A stretch of 64,000 nucleotides of DNA from Agrocybe praecox (Eukaryota; Basidiomycota; Agaricomycetes; Agaricales; Agrocybaceae): positions 1,364,001-1,428,000 of the forward strand of contig OZ024845.1 in the NCBI GenBank assembly GCA_964017145.1, read 5' to 3'. Shown here piece by piece: positions 10,495-22,701 of this stretch. The position numbers and the translations under genes are program-made. The notes under the pieces are model-generated. The model saw only the letters and a program-made list of their open reading frames with translations. It searched no databases and had not been told where the DNA came from. Numbering within the stretch: position 1 is the first letter of the stretch; each line of letters begins with the position of its first letter.

Positions 10495-12334
10495 ATGGAC
10501 AAGCTTGAGTTCACCCCACAAAACCCGGCCAAAACAATTTACACTCGCCGCATGCATGGAGCTGAAAGGATGATGGCTGCTATTGCGTCAGTACATCATA
10601 CCATCACTATTTCTGTAAAATTAATTAAAGTTCGTGTTATAGCCATAACATGAATGGATACGGTCATATGCTAATCGGTGCACACGTAATTCTCAATTCA
10701 GACGTCGGAAAGGAGGATCTACTCGCGGCGGCAACGGCGGCATGGATGCGCACCCGCTTTTCTGCCCCATGGCTCGGAATCCGTACCATGAAGTCAGAAG
10801 GAAAAAATTCCTGGTTAGCAATTTACGAGGTTCCCGACTCTCCCAACAACAGTGCAGTCCAATGGGCTAGTAAAACAATCAAATGGAGAGATGAATTACG
10901 CACTGCGGCTGAATGGGAGGATATAATAAAAAACGAATACTGGAGACCTGGCGACGATCGTTACTCAGTGGAGTACCATATTGCGAGGGCCATTGACGGA
11001 GGATACTTTTTCATGTACGTTGGCATCAAAATTGTCACTATATGTTTTCTGATATTTTAATTATAGGGCCTCCATTGGTCATTGGCTTACGGATGCTCGA
11101 GGATTCTTCCCAACAATGGATATTTTTTTTGGATTCTTGGAGGCTGAATTACAGGGTAGTACACATTATACGGCAAAGATAGCATGGGGTGAAGAGGTTT
11201 CTAGGCTGCCCCCTGCGATTATAACGGGTTTGGAGACAACTCCTGATTTGGACACCGTCTTGAAGCAGTGCAATTCGGCAGGAATTTCCTTGTCTCCAAA
11301 AATACCCGTATGTCATGTCACCGCTCTGAATATGTCTACTATACTCATGAACATGAGGTTTAGAAACATTTTTCTCGTCCTTTGAAAGAGACAGAAAACT
11401 GGAAAGCGCTTCCCTCTCGCCAGACTGACATCATACTGTCTAAAGAACAGACCCAAACGTTTCATAATACTTGCAAGCGGCACAATGTTAAGGCAACCGC
11501 CGTCCTGAATTCTATATCACTCCTGGCGGAAATACAAACGTCTCTTCTGACCACGTTTGGTAGCAGCAAGTTTAAAGACGTTCTCGATTCTTTCCAAACA
11601 TCAGAACTGTATACTGTGGGGGGAAATGTCGCTGATCGGGTAAGCAGGACTGTTTGCTAGATATGCCTATATCTAACCCATAGTTATTCAGCGATCCTTC
11701 CTGAAGCAATCCTTAATGTGCACACAACATGCAGGCAGCTTTGGAAACGTTGTTTGCGATACATTCGTGACAACGCATACCATGGAAAGTGTCCGTAAAT
11801 GTTTCAATCTGGAAGATGAACAAGTTTCGGTTGTCCTCAAGATGGACAATTTCTGGAGGGGTATAGTCAAAGAGACAGAATCTCAATTGCGGAATAATAT
11901 CCAGGTATGTCTTCAGAATCTATGCGACATGATCTATATCTTACTTCAAGTAGTCAACTCCTGACGTCTTTTATGCCACACAAATCATGCTTGACCAGGC
12001 TGCAGAACACTTTGATCCTGCGATATTCAAATACCCAGGCATCGTTTCGTCTTCGTTTGGAAGATTTTCGTCCCTGAAACTCTTGGAATCATTTACACCT
12101 GCTATCGCAGAGAAGGTCAAAGGTCGGGCTTTATTCGTTCAAGACGCATGGTTGGCGCTTCGTGCATCAGGAGAGGAAGTTACTGCTGTGATTGTAATGA
12201 CTTGGGAGTATGACGGTCGTCTTGTTATACATTTATTAGGATCGTCAAAATGGCAGAGTGACGATTCGTGGAGGACTTTTGTGGAGTCATACTCAGGTGC
12301 CATGACGCAGGTTTTGGACGCAGCCCAGAATTAA
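10495..12334 (+). CDS. CoA-dependent acyltransferase-like protein (condensation-domain fold)
   Basis: Likely transfers an acyl group to a small-molecule alcohol or amine; substrate unknown. I place the start at MDKLEFTPQNPAKTIYTRRM (10495). Later exons read NGYGHMLIGAHVIL, AIDGGYFFM, ASIGHWLTDARGFFPTMD (after an intron at 11018-11067), TENWKALPSRQTD, RSFLKQSLMCTQHAG and AAEHFDPAIFKYPG, ending at 12334. GHWLTDARG matches the family HxxxDG active-site motif with Ala in place of Gly. All internal joins from NGYGH onward keep phase. The join between the first exon (ending near 10591) and NGYGH (10650) does not: the best donor and acceptor differ by one base, so the 5' end may carry a frameshift or an exon I missed. 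It is divergent to the P450, which suggests a shared pathway. It could alternatively be called alcohol acetyltransferase-like or TRI3-like. Confidence 0.65.
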
Positions 12335-13294
12335 GACGTAAGTAAGCATTGGGTACTGTTACAGTTGTAGTACGTACTAAGTATGTACGTATTGTATTCT
12401 GAGAGGGTAGTCTGGAATAAACGACATTCTTGGAGTTTCAAATAGTTCTGTCGTCGTGTACCTCAGGGTGAAGAACCAAAGGACTTTTGATACAGTATGA
12501 TGTCGATAGATATTAAACGAGTACATAACCACGACTATCGCTAAATACTACTTGGTATCGATTGCACTGCTCCCCCGGTTTGCCGGCCTAGCTTTTCATG
12601 ACATTCAGACCCGGATCAGCTACCTGGGCTGTTGTCATTGATGACCATACCGAATGCTCTCATGGGTCATAAATTTTCGTAAGATCATTTATATATGCCA
12701 TACATAATATGCCCTGGAAAGCGTAAGTACTATTGTGCCACAATTTACAAATACATATATCAACACGTACACTGAACGCGTCGTGACTCGCTTGGGATAA
12801 TACGAACGTGACTCGACAAAATTCTAGAAATAATTGGCAAGAATCAGCAAAGGTGCACGAAGGTGCAAGCCGAATGGCGTAACTATTATGAATGCTGTAT
12901 CTTGCGTACCTGTGTATTCGACTGGGCGGCAATAGCCCACACAACACGGGCAGTTGAAGTCACGAATCGAGAAAAAGATCGGCGGTCGGCGACCGCTCAC
13001 AGTGGAAATTTACAACGTTTTTTTTCTCTGAATTTTTTACAGAGATGACCCCTGAAGAGAAACGTCAAGAATATTAATCATCGCTGATTCTTAGTTTCCG
13101 ACCCCGTCCTTGACAACGAGACCCATATCGAGGCGCAGAATATATTACCTCTCGCCGAGTAAGACTTGAGCTTGTGATTTGCTACTGATGCATGAGACCG
13201 GTACCCGTGGCCAGTGATGAGTAATTGAGCGTTTTGCGCTTGAGGTGTAGAATACTGGTTGCCTTTGCTGGAGGTGCTTTTACGCCATGGATCT
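12335..13294. other. Gene-free stretch
   Basis: This stretch lies between the convergent ends of the acyltransferase-like gene and membrane paralogue 2. I see only short frames without motifs. Confidence 0.45.
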
Positions 13295-15205
13295 TTATCT
13301 AGAACTTTGTCCGACTGCAAGCGTCGTAGTATCGAGGCCCCCAAAGATGATATTGTCCCCACGGTATCGCGCCTCATCATATTCACGAGCAATTTTGCGT
13401 ACATTTATTATAACGTGGCATCCCTTCATAAAGATCCAAATGTTAATAATGGAATAACGAAATGAAGAGGTTCCACGAGAACGAACGGCTGAGATACATA
13501 TGACGTTGAACCACCTGGCGAAGTCTCAGCGCTTAGCAGGGTTAATATAAACCAATCTCGCGAAAGACGGCTCACGGAAGCAGGACGGTCCCATGTGTAA
13601 CATCAAAGCTCATGATGGCAATTCCTACAATAACTGGAACGTACTCAGCATTCGCCGAAACCGAAATTTGATCGGAAAAGATTTACCACAAACGCTGTTC
13701 GATTTTTCAGTGTTAGTCACATAACATTGTAAATTCTACTACTTACCGTAGTAGAAGAAACATCACTCCGTCCTTGATACACGCCTTGAGTAAGGGAGAG
13801 ATGCGTACAGCCCCGTCGTACTGCCTTGCGCCGAATTGCGAATTGTAGTATGCGTGCACCAATAGAACGACATGGACAGCTGCCAAGAAAAGATTAAATA
13901 AGACTCTAGAAAGATTAAAAGACGAGTCTAACTAGAGAGCGTTAACATGGATATCCTGTAAACGTGATGGGTTAAATGGGTGCACTATTACTCACTGATT
14001 CATCAACTTACCAAGCTGGAGTAGTCAGCTTTTTATCTGGATGCGATATGCATCCACGTATTGGTAGTCCCGGTAGCGACTCCGGCACGGTTCTCGCCAT
14101 ACTCATGCCAATATTAATGCCCGAATAGATTTGCAACTATGGGATCCGGGGTCAGAAACACGGGACGGCTATAACGATTAAACTAACCGAGGTATTTACT
14201 GGCAAATACAAATCATTGAGCCGACGTGAGCTCTGGTATATGCGTATGGATATAAGGGAAGGATGATATTACCGGTGTGTAGCGGTGCCAAAAACCACAA
14301 AACTAAAAAGAAGAGATTTTCAGCGCGAAGCAAATGAACATTGAGTTCCATCCTTTAACTTACGTCTATTGCTTCTGTTGTATAAAGCATATAGCCGTAT
14401 ACTGAGGATCATATCGGTCAAAAGGGAGAGCAATATGAACCCCCCTCTAATATGTTTTGAGTTATTTTGAGGCTGCTATAAGATGAAGAGTTACGCACGT
14501 TGTGACGAGAAACCAGAAGAAAATCTGGCATCTGATAAAGCATATAATTAGCGCTCGTCCTGGAAAATAGCACTATTTTTGGCTTGTTCAAACCTCTGTT
14601 ACCTCTTGATTAGCATCGAGCCTGAGTGAGGCATGATCCAGTGAGTGACATACCAATTTGGACATCTGCGCAGTAGAATAAACTATGAAATATGTCGATG
14701 TTTGGTAAGTGTTGAGACTCTTGAGATGCGAATAGTGACTTACCTACGGAGTCAAGTCTTGGGAGGTGGGATGGATTTCAATTCAACCTATGTCAAAAAG
14801 GTCTGAGGGCTCACGTCATGAAGAATAAACCATAGTATCGTAATAATAGATAAATGGCCTTCGGTATCGACCATCTAGAGCTGATCATGAGGTCATTAGT
14901 ACTCTCGATTGCCCATCGCCACCCTGAGTTAAGGCATACCTCCACACATAAACAATCTATAGAGTCGCACATTAAAGCATTGAAATGACAGAAGAAGCCA
15001 GTGACGAACCTCGGATGAAATTGTGGACAGATGTTCGCAGAGTAAGAAGATAGTTGCTGAGACTGCGCGTCGAGTATGCTTGTCGTGAATTATAGAACCC
15101 AAACTGTCCAGCACTAAAACCAGGGTACTTACCATACATATACGACGAAATTTTGGTTTGCTGTAAGGTATGGACGAAGACGTTCTCTTCCATAAGACTA
15201 GACAT
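13295..15205 (-). CDS. Multi-pass membrane protein, DUF6533-like (paralogue 2)
   Basis: A predicted integral membrane protein of unknown function, paralogous to the genes at 1.3-3.2 and 22.7-24.6 kb. The start exon (from 15205) reads MSSLMEENVF...TKISSYMY. The next exons read VSATIFLLCEHLSTISSE and SRWSIPKAIYLLLRYYGL, then a 29-nt exon (14654-14682; TLFYCADVQ). The C-terminal exon carries GCHVIINVRKIA, then DNIIFGGLDTTTLAVG and a stop at 13295. Splice phases agree at the joins I followed. The central exons (about 14.6-13.45 kb) were not resolved, so integrity there is unproven. The nearest paralogue in sequence feel is the plus-strand copy at 22.7 kb. Confidence 0.55.
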
Positions 15206-16191
15206 ATAATCTTCTGGCTTGCTTTTGGGCGACGTATTTGGGTCCAGATATGTTTAAGAAAAAGAGGCCTTTAAAGAAGAATATAAAGCTGTCACCCTGG
15301 GAGATGTGCCTGTGGCTATCGGTGGTTTCAGCTGGATTCGCTTATATAGTGAAGGATAGGACATAACGGACTGCCCATTATATTTAAATTGCTGTCTCTT
15401 TGATGATACCAAGGTGATAATACAACAAAGTCCGATCTGCCATGAAGTGCCTGGACACGAAGAGGTCTTCCTCCTGACCGAAAAACTTATATATATATAG
15501 CAATCAGTGCCGCACATGCCGACTATAGCAAGCGCTCCACGTGATGGCCCTCCGTCTCGGTCTCTACTCTCGGTCTTAACTGAACTCGCATTGGGTGTCC
15601 CTCGACGTCCCTCTGTGCAGGTAATACTTGGGCAATATAATGAGATCTGGCCTGGTATTCTTCTCTGTATTCCTGCCTCTATATCATGCTATATTTTTTT
15701 CTGACTGTTTTCCCCAGGTTTTCGCAAATTACTCCCATTTCGAGTGTAGGTGACCATGTTGTGGCTCATTGCACATATACAATATTTCTCTGAGTCCAGG
15801 CGTCGCCCGTAGCGCAATTTGAACGGAATACTCATCCCTGGCTCAGCGTTCAAGCTGTAAAGATACCGAATGCCGAATTCGGCAGAAAACAAATAAGCGC
15901 AAGCACACTTGGGCAGGTTCCAACGACAAACAGATCAAATTTCATACATCTCAGGAATCATACTCTGCAGACTTGGCATAGATCCTGAGATTATACATTT
16001 AAACAAATGGGGTCGTCGATTTCACAAATTTATGGGCGCCCGACGTCTCGATGCTTTGAAAGAAGAAAAGTTATTTACACGTAAGTCATTTGTGTTTTCA
16101 CGCGTTCCCCAACCGAAAAACACACATACGACAAAATTCAGGCTCGAGAGATGTGTTCGTCGGAAGAGGATGAAGGTTGGGAAAGAAAACA
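15206..16191. other. Gene-free stretch
   Basis: I see no domain or credible exon chain between membrane paralogue 2 and the HAD hydrolase stop. Open frames at 15254-15517 and 15507-15704 are unremarkable. Confidence 0.4.
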
Positions 16192-17245
16192 CTAGCTATT
16201 CTCAGCAATCTCCTTCTCGACCGCATCTGCCAATTCCGCCAATGTTTCAAACCTCCAGTTATATCTTTGCTGACCATCAGGGTCCACATTGCACGACAGC
16301 GCAATTTGCCTATCGATCCAGACACTTTGCATGCCCAACTGATGAGCTGGGACATGGTCGTGAGGCAAGCTCTGAGCTACAGAGAGCCCCTTATCTTTCA
16401 CTTGTTCGCCTTTTGTCAATCCAAGATCTCCAAATAGCTCTGGATGTTCTTTCACGTACTCGAATATGGCGAGGAACCCGCCGTGTGCTGGCTTGTAGCA
16501 TCCAGTATCCTGTGCGGTTAGAATGAGAGCGAATGGCGATTTGGAACCAGGTGCTTCCTGTGGATGCCAGTACTTGTTCGGGTTGGATTCGGGATATGTG
16601 TACGTGCTTAGGTCGGACGTAACAGTTTGCCAGGTGGGACCTTCGGAGAGGAGAGCATGAGTGTGACGGAAAGATTCGCGGTCGACGTTGGAGAGCACGA
16701 CGAGCTTGAAGTGTTTGGCGAGACGTTTCAGGGCGGCGACGCTGTCAGGGAAAATGGGCCATTTAGGGATTGATGAACCGAATGCCGTATGCTCATCCAC
16801 AGTTTTTGATTCTGAGGTCGCAGATGCCGAGGTACCAGCACCTGCGCCCGATCCAGCACCCGCGTCAGAGGACTCTATAGAAGGATTTCCCGCTAAAGTA
16901 GTGCCTGTGGTCCCGCTCTGATCTCCTGAAAGCGCTTTCAATCTTTCCTCAAGGACTTCATGGACCTTGGCGAGCAGCTCATTATAGAGCATATGCGGGT
17001 ATTGTACTTGAAGATCCCCTTCGACGGCCATATATGCCTCCAACGCGTCTTTACGCGACCACGATTTCGCCGCTGGATATCGGTCTAGCAAAGGTTGGAG
17101 GGCGTTGACGATACCAGATTCCCAGTCCTACGGCGATTATGAACACAACATATCGTTACATCGATATTGTATTACAACATACCGCGAGGGTGCCATACAC
17201 GTCGAAAATGATGAATTTGTGGGCGGTCAATTTTTGGGAAGACAT
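16192..17245 (-). CDS. Haloacid dehalogenase-type (HAD superfamily) hydrolase
   Basis: A phosphatase/dehalogenase-fold enzyme of the HAD type II group; substrate not predictable. Two exons (17183-17245 and 16192-17127) give about 332 residues. The first exon reads MSSQKLTAHKFIIFDVYGTL, with motif I DVYGT and nucleophile Asp, and joins in frame to DWESGIVNALQPLLDRYPA. Motif II is LSNVDRESF, the motif III lysine lies in GCYKPAHGGF, and the motif IV region is VAQSLPHDHVPA followed by QSVWIDRQ. An unusual low-complexity Gly/Ala/Ser/Thr segment of about 40 residues (coded at about 16920-16790) is inserted between the cap helices and IPKWPIFPDSV. All catalytic motifs are present, so it is probably active. 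Confidence 0.9.
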
Positions 17246-17779
17246 AGGTATCTTATGTTCTTGCAAGGGTTATAGATCCGCGCGATATGTGTTATGTATT
17301 CGTGTGCCCGCTACATATTTGAAGCCATGGGCACGTTGTGAGTCAAACGTCATCGGGACCGGTACTCCTCACGCGACGGGTTCATAGTACTATGGCGTCA
17401 TCAAATAAGCCCTCCTCGAGTCACCTCGGTTGCCTAAAATATTATTATTAGGTGATGAGGTGTTTCGATGAGATATGAGCTCAATCTACACAAGTAAAGT
17501 TTTTCTTTGAAGGCTCTTGCCATGCAATATTCATGAATCCCTTGCTCAACAGGGACCTTCCACATAAACGTTTAATGTGACGATACGACACACCTTTATT
17601 TTCCAAGCTGGTACGATCCCATTGCTTCATCTTCTTGCTGTTGTGCTTATGTCGCTCCAGGTTCTGTATTTTCTTGTTTTATCACTCATGGTTGAAGATG
17701 TATGCGTAACTTCCTCAAGAAACGTCCAAACATATCATCCATTTCCTTGAATACAATCTGATATCGTTAAAATCATGTT

Positions 17780-18655
17780 GCCTAGTTTGCAATTCAAGGT
17801 CTATTGCCGCCCGCCTCTATCTGTTTCGCACTTTGGTCATCGAGGAAAGGGATGCAAAAGCTATTTTAGCAACACCTCCGACCTCCGATGCTAATTCCGT
17901 ATTTCAAAGTTATGCCCTACGTAAAGAGCGTCGAACTCAGGGCCATGCAGGACATTCTCCTTTTTGAATCTCCGGACTATCCTCGCCTCCTTATCTTCAA
18001 GGCAACCAGACTAACCTCCATACATTTTTTAAATGCCACTTTGATCCCATTTGTTGATCAGGTGGAGGTGGTTCAATCATTTCCTTGCCTCAAAAGATCT
18101 CACTTTGGATGACACAGATTGGAAGATGTTCCGACGTACCGACTAGTCACCAACCTTGCTAAATCGTCTTCCATTGAATAATTTTTGAATATCACCTCTC
18201 ATACGATGGATGTTAGGTTTCAAGGAACTTCTCGTTCTACCTTTGAAGCCAGTCCGGTGGAAGAGGAAGATCTTCCGGCCATCTGCAAGATGTGTTTTAC
18301 AATCAGTTAAACTATCAAGCACTTGAGGATAAGCATCCAACCAAGTGGCCTTTTCATCACATCCACACCATCTGATGGCTGCTTAGGGTCTGGGGCACAG
18401 CACGGATTCACCAATTACCAAATTATACTCACCCGCTTTCTGCGTACCGAACGTTTGCCATCCTTAGCTCATTGAAATCGTTGCACGTCGATACATTTTT
18501 GGATTCATCCGGAAAAGATTAAAGCGACGGCCTCTTTTGGACGTCGTATCATGAACAGATGGGATTTCGGCAATGAAAAATTCGTCAACTTCCGCTATTT
18601 GGAGTTCGAGGTTGTAGGCAAAGTTCACCGCGTTTCTAAATTAGAATAATCACAC
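17780..18655 (+). pseudogene. F-box protein relic
   Basis: A decayed relative of the intact F-box gene at 27.7-28.8 kb, in opposite orientation. Matching blocks are SIAARLYLFRTLVIEERDA (compare SIAARPYLFSTLVVEDKNS), YFKVMPYVKSVELR, VVQSFPCLK, DLTLDDTDWK, YRTFAILSSLKSLHVDTFLD and NFRYLEFEVVGKV. The blocks fall in different frames: there is a shift before YFKVMPYV (about 17890), an extra A after PCLK (about 18092), and a stop after FLDSSGKD (about 18520). The N-terminal F-box itself was not found upstream. Confidence 0.8.
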
Positions 18656-19981
18656 TGGTATTAGTAGCGATATATATCAAAAGTAGTGTCACTGTGAACG
18701 AATTTCCAATCGTTTTAGGACCCTTAAAAATTGTACTGGTTCTCTACATCGAACAATTGAATAGTTATTTTACCCCAGTATCTTCCTTGAATCACAACAG
18801 ATTATTTGTTGCACTTGAAAAAAAACCCGGGCGCCCGTCACTACAAATTGCCTGCACGCCACGATAAAAGGCGCGCAGTCTCTCATTCAATGATCCTTAT
18901 CATCCGATCTAAAACTCGACCACGAACGGAAGAAAGTATACGATGCGATTTCCGAATGAATGGACAAGAACCTACATACGTACATATAACAGGTATACAA
19001 AAAACTTCGCAGTAAGTAGTAATAGTACGTATGTAGCAGCAAGAATCTTGGGTAACCGTATACTCTCCTGCCCTAGATCGTCTATCTATACAGTGAAACT
19101 CCTTTCCACTACTACCTGATCAAATAAATGCCCGGGTGAACAAAAACCAGCGAACGACGAGCAACAAAGGTGTCTGCGACCAAGACAAGAGATGATGGAT
19201 AGGAACAAACGAAAGAAAGCAAGACAGACGAAAAAAGGCTATCGATAAAATGAACAAAGGGCGAGTTGTTGGATATGTATGTGTGGTGAGGGGATATTGT
19301 TGTTGTTCGGCGATGGAATCATTGGTAAGGGCGCTGAACATTTGCGGAACAACAAAGGGGGTAGGTAGGGGGCTCGTACTTGTGATAGGGTTGGGGGTAA
19401 GATTGACACGACACAATGTCGAGGTGATTAACAATAGTAAGAAGAGCCGAAGGATGATAGGTATTGGTAGTTAATGGTGGGCGCTGGTGGTGGTGGTGGT
19501 ATGACGATTGATGGTTGGATAACAACGGGATGGGCGATGTATAAGATAAACATGAATACGTGGATAACAATTCGGTATGTCAGTCAGGCCAGAGTGAGCA
19601 GATATGGCACAAGATTACTTGAGTCCACTCTTCGGAAAATATTGTCGTTATGGGGGTGGTGTTGGTGATGCGTGCGTGCGCATGTACGTATACGTTCTTG
19701 GTCAGCGAACTGGTGGGATTGTGATATTATTGGACAAACAATGGATGTCGATTTTCCATCGATTTGATTCGTGGTAAGGTCGGGATTGATTTTTCTTTGC
19801 GAGCCACAAAAAGTAGATTGCGAGATGATAATGCGGGATATGAAAATGGGAAACTGAACACAACTTTGAGCAACTCTTGCTCCTCCTCCTCTCCGCCGCC
19901 CTGTATCTCCTACCAGCCCCTGGCGGTACTTCTCTCTTTCTCTGCTCTCTCCTCCTCCTCATTTCTGTTACAACCAACACC
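18656..19981. other. 3' flank of DHH1, no gene seen
   Basis: This stretch includes the probable DHH1 3' untranslated region. There is a short GGT-rich run near 19486-19500. No exon chain or family motif is visible on either strand; the overlapping open frames at 19120-19670 look like chance frames. Confidence 0.4.
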
Positions 19982-21650
19982 TCACCGCGCAACAGGCACA
20001 CCGCCACGGTACGCAGGTTGGCCTCGTGGCTGCTGAGGAGGCACGCCGTTTTGCCTAGCTGGGTATTGAGAAACTTGTTGTGGTTGTTGCTGTTGCTGAG
20101 GGGCAGCCTGTGTCTGCTGGGGTTGTTGTCCATTCCTTTGTTGGACGGGGGCAGCTGCGATTTGCGGCCTCACCTGTTGAGGTGGTCTCTGCACTTGACT
20201 CTCTTCGCCGCCGCTAGGGGCAACATAGAGCCCTCTATCAATCGTTTGGGGAATAGGCTGGATTTCTGTGCCTAATTCTTGTTCGATCTTGTATAAATTG
20301 AATCGATCCTCATAGGTGACCAAATTGATTGCCAGACCAAGATGTCCAAATCGTCCAGACCGACCAATACGATGCAGATATGTTTCGCTGTTCTTGGGGA
20401 AATCAAAGTTGATGACGACGTTGACCGCTTGAATATCGATACCACGGGTAAGCAAGTCAGAGCAGACCAAGTTCCTGCACACGCCGTTCCTGAAATCGTG
20501 GAAGACTCGGTTACGGTGAGATTGCAGCATCTTCGCATGCGAGTAGAAGCAAGAATAGCCAAGTTCGGTAACTTTCTTTGCGAGGAGTTCGACACGGTTG
20601 GTCGAGTTGCAAAAGATAATTGACTGATTGATTTGGAGCTGCAGATGAACGGGTTAGACCCACAGTTAGGCAATGACAAGAATCAGAAAAGGAAATACCT
20701 TGGAGAAGAGGGTGTTGAGGCAATGAACCTTTTGACGCTCCTCGACGTAGGCATAATATTGAGTAACACCACGGAGAGTTAGCTCATCCATAAGGTTGAT
20801 CTCGTACGGAGTTCTCATGTGTTTCTCCTGCAAAATGATCAGCCTTATTTATATTCAAAGAATTAAATTATTACCTTGAAGTCTTTTACAATCATGGGGA
20901 ATGTAGCACTGAACAACATGACCTGACGGTCTTCGGGGAGGAAAGAGAGGAGCTGTTCCATGACAGGGGCAAATTCTGGTGAAAGGAGCTTATCTGCCTC
21001 GTCCATGACGAAGACAGGGCACTCAGAGAGATCGGCGACACCTTTGCCGGCTAAATCCAAGATACGACCTGGCGTGCCAACAAGGACATGTACAGTTTCG
21101 GACAATCGCAGAATATCATCCTTGAGGGTCGTGCCTCCAGTGGTGACCATGACTTGCAAGCCCATGTGCTTGCCGAGAATTTTGCAAACCTGGGATGTCT
21201 GTAGAGCCAACTCACGAGTGGGCACGAGGAGAAGCGCCTGAATCTTGGGCTTGCTCAAGTCGATCTGCTGTAAAGAGGGGATGACGAAGGCGGCAGTTTT
21301 ACCTGTGCCGTTCTTTGCGCGAGCGAGAATGTCGCGCTTGGAAAGTGCAATGGGGATGGCTTCTTCTTGAATTGGAGAGGGCTTTTCAAAACCAGCCTCG
21401 AAAATACCCATAAGCAACTCGCGGTTGAGGGACATGTCCTCGAATTCCATCCCCTTGGTTGCTGTCACATCTTCTGTTTGAGGGCGGATATCTTTTGGTG
21501 GGGGTCGTAGGCCTGATTTCCAGGAAGAGTCGTTGCCGTTGGCAGGACTGGATGACAGACGCCAGATTTTAGCAGGGACTCGTACTCGGTAAGGTTTAGT
21601 CAAAGGGGATGAGCTCACGTGGACGACGATGAGGGTACTGCTTGAGACAT
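19982..21650 (-). CDS. DHH1: DEAD-box ATP-dependent RNA helicase DHH1 (DDX6 family)
   Basis: Cytoplasmic RNA helicase of mRNA decapping, translational repression and P-bodies. The start exon (from 21650) reads [10 protein letters not shown] and splices with acceptor at about 21561 into [20 protein letters not shown], which fits family N-termini better than the unspliced frame. Helicase motifs in order: Q motif ([14 protein letters not shown]), I (AKNGTGKT), Ia (PTRELALQ), GG, TPGR, II (DEAD), III (SAT), then [19 protein letters not shown] and [10 protein letters not shown]. Introns fall after KDF (about 20870) and after NTLFSK (about 20690). The C-terminal tail after GLYVAP is rich in Gln, Pro and Ala (coded at about 20220-19985), longer than the short tails of many orthologues and prion-like in composition. 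It is intact. Confidence 0.95.
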
Positions 21651-22701
21651 GGCTGTCGTACTATGACGATGATAGAATATGCAGGATGGTGACGGCTCTA
21701 GACGACGTGGCTTGGTTGATATCGATGTCACGAAAAGAAATCGGGCAGTTTTCCGAAGTTTGTGCTGTCAATGGGCGGCTAAGTTGTCGAATTGGTTCTG
21801 GGTGCACAAATTAACAAAAAGTACGTCGTTGTTGGTGTGTGGATGTTGTTCAGAGTTGCAGGGCAAAAGTGATGTCTTTTGTGAAGATGGGTGTGTGGAG
21901 GAGAGTCTCGTTCGCCGGCAAAAACACATTTCAGCCCAAATCTGTAGAAATTCACACGGTAGAGTCCAATCTTTCTGTCAACAATCTGGCCCGTCCGTGT
22001 TTGTAAATGAGGCTCCAATCAACGCACGGCTCGGAATCAACGTCCTCGAAGCATTTTTACGATGGAAATCATCAGACTCTCGTTGTTAATCATCGATTGT
22101 AATGCCCTTGCAAGTTCTAATGGACGCGAGGGGGAAGGATTGGCACTTTGGAGACAATTGGATGCTCCTCCTCAGGGGCTCGTTCTGCTAGTTTTCCAAG
22201 ACCCTTATCCATCCCTATCTTCGTTGTGGTTTTCAATTAGGCACCTTCTCAACATCCGACAGCGCATATTCTGCCATTATTCTCCCGGACAGAATCTTTA
22301 CTGATCAACGATCATTGCACCGCACATTCGTTAAGAAACTTTTTCCGACTCTGGAATTCGAACGGCTCTTTCTATGATGGCTTGCAATACAGAGGGTATT
22401 ATACCGTGCCCACATCCCTGCATGTGGTGAATTCAAGTTCTTCAACATTGCTTTTCGTGAAAGTGGCGTAATACCAAAAACTTGAAACTCAGGGCTCGAC
22501 GTTCATCTAACCCGCTCATACATAGCATAGAGTCTGTATCTGTCAGACCCTGAAATCGATAGTGTAATGGAGCAACGACCTGATCATGGTGACCAGCTAT
22601 CCGCGGCATCTGCTCTTGAATTCGAGCACCCAATGGACGCCCTTTCTTTCTTACCTTTCATACAATCATACTCCCCGCAGGAAAATCACCCACTACAATC
22701 C
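21651..22701. other. Divergent intergenic region upstream of DHH1 and membrane paralogue 3
   Basis: Contains the promoter and 5' untranslated sequence of DHH1 on one side and of the plus-strand membrane protein on the other. No recognisable gene; an in-frame extension of the plus-strand start exon reaches back to 22567. Confidence 0.4.

Noticed and set aside
15909..16526. 205-codon plus-strand frame
   Set aside because: It overlaps the HAD hydrolase coding region in antisense and shows no domain.
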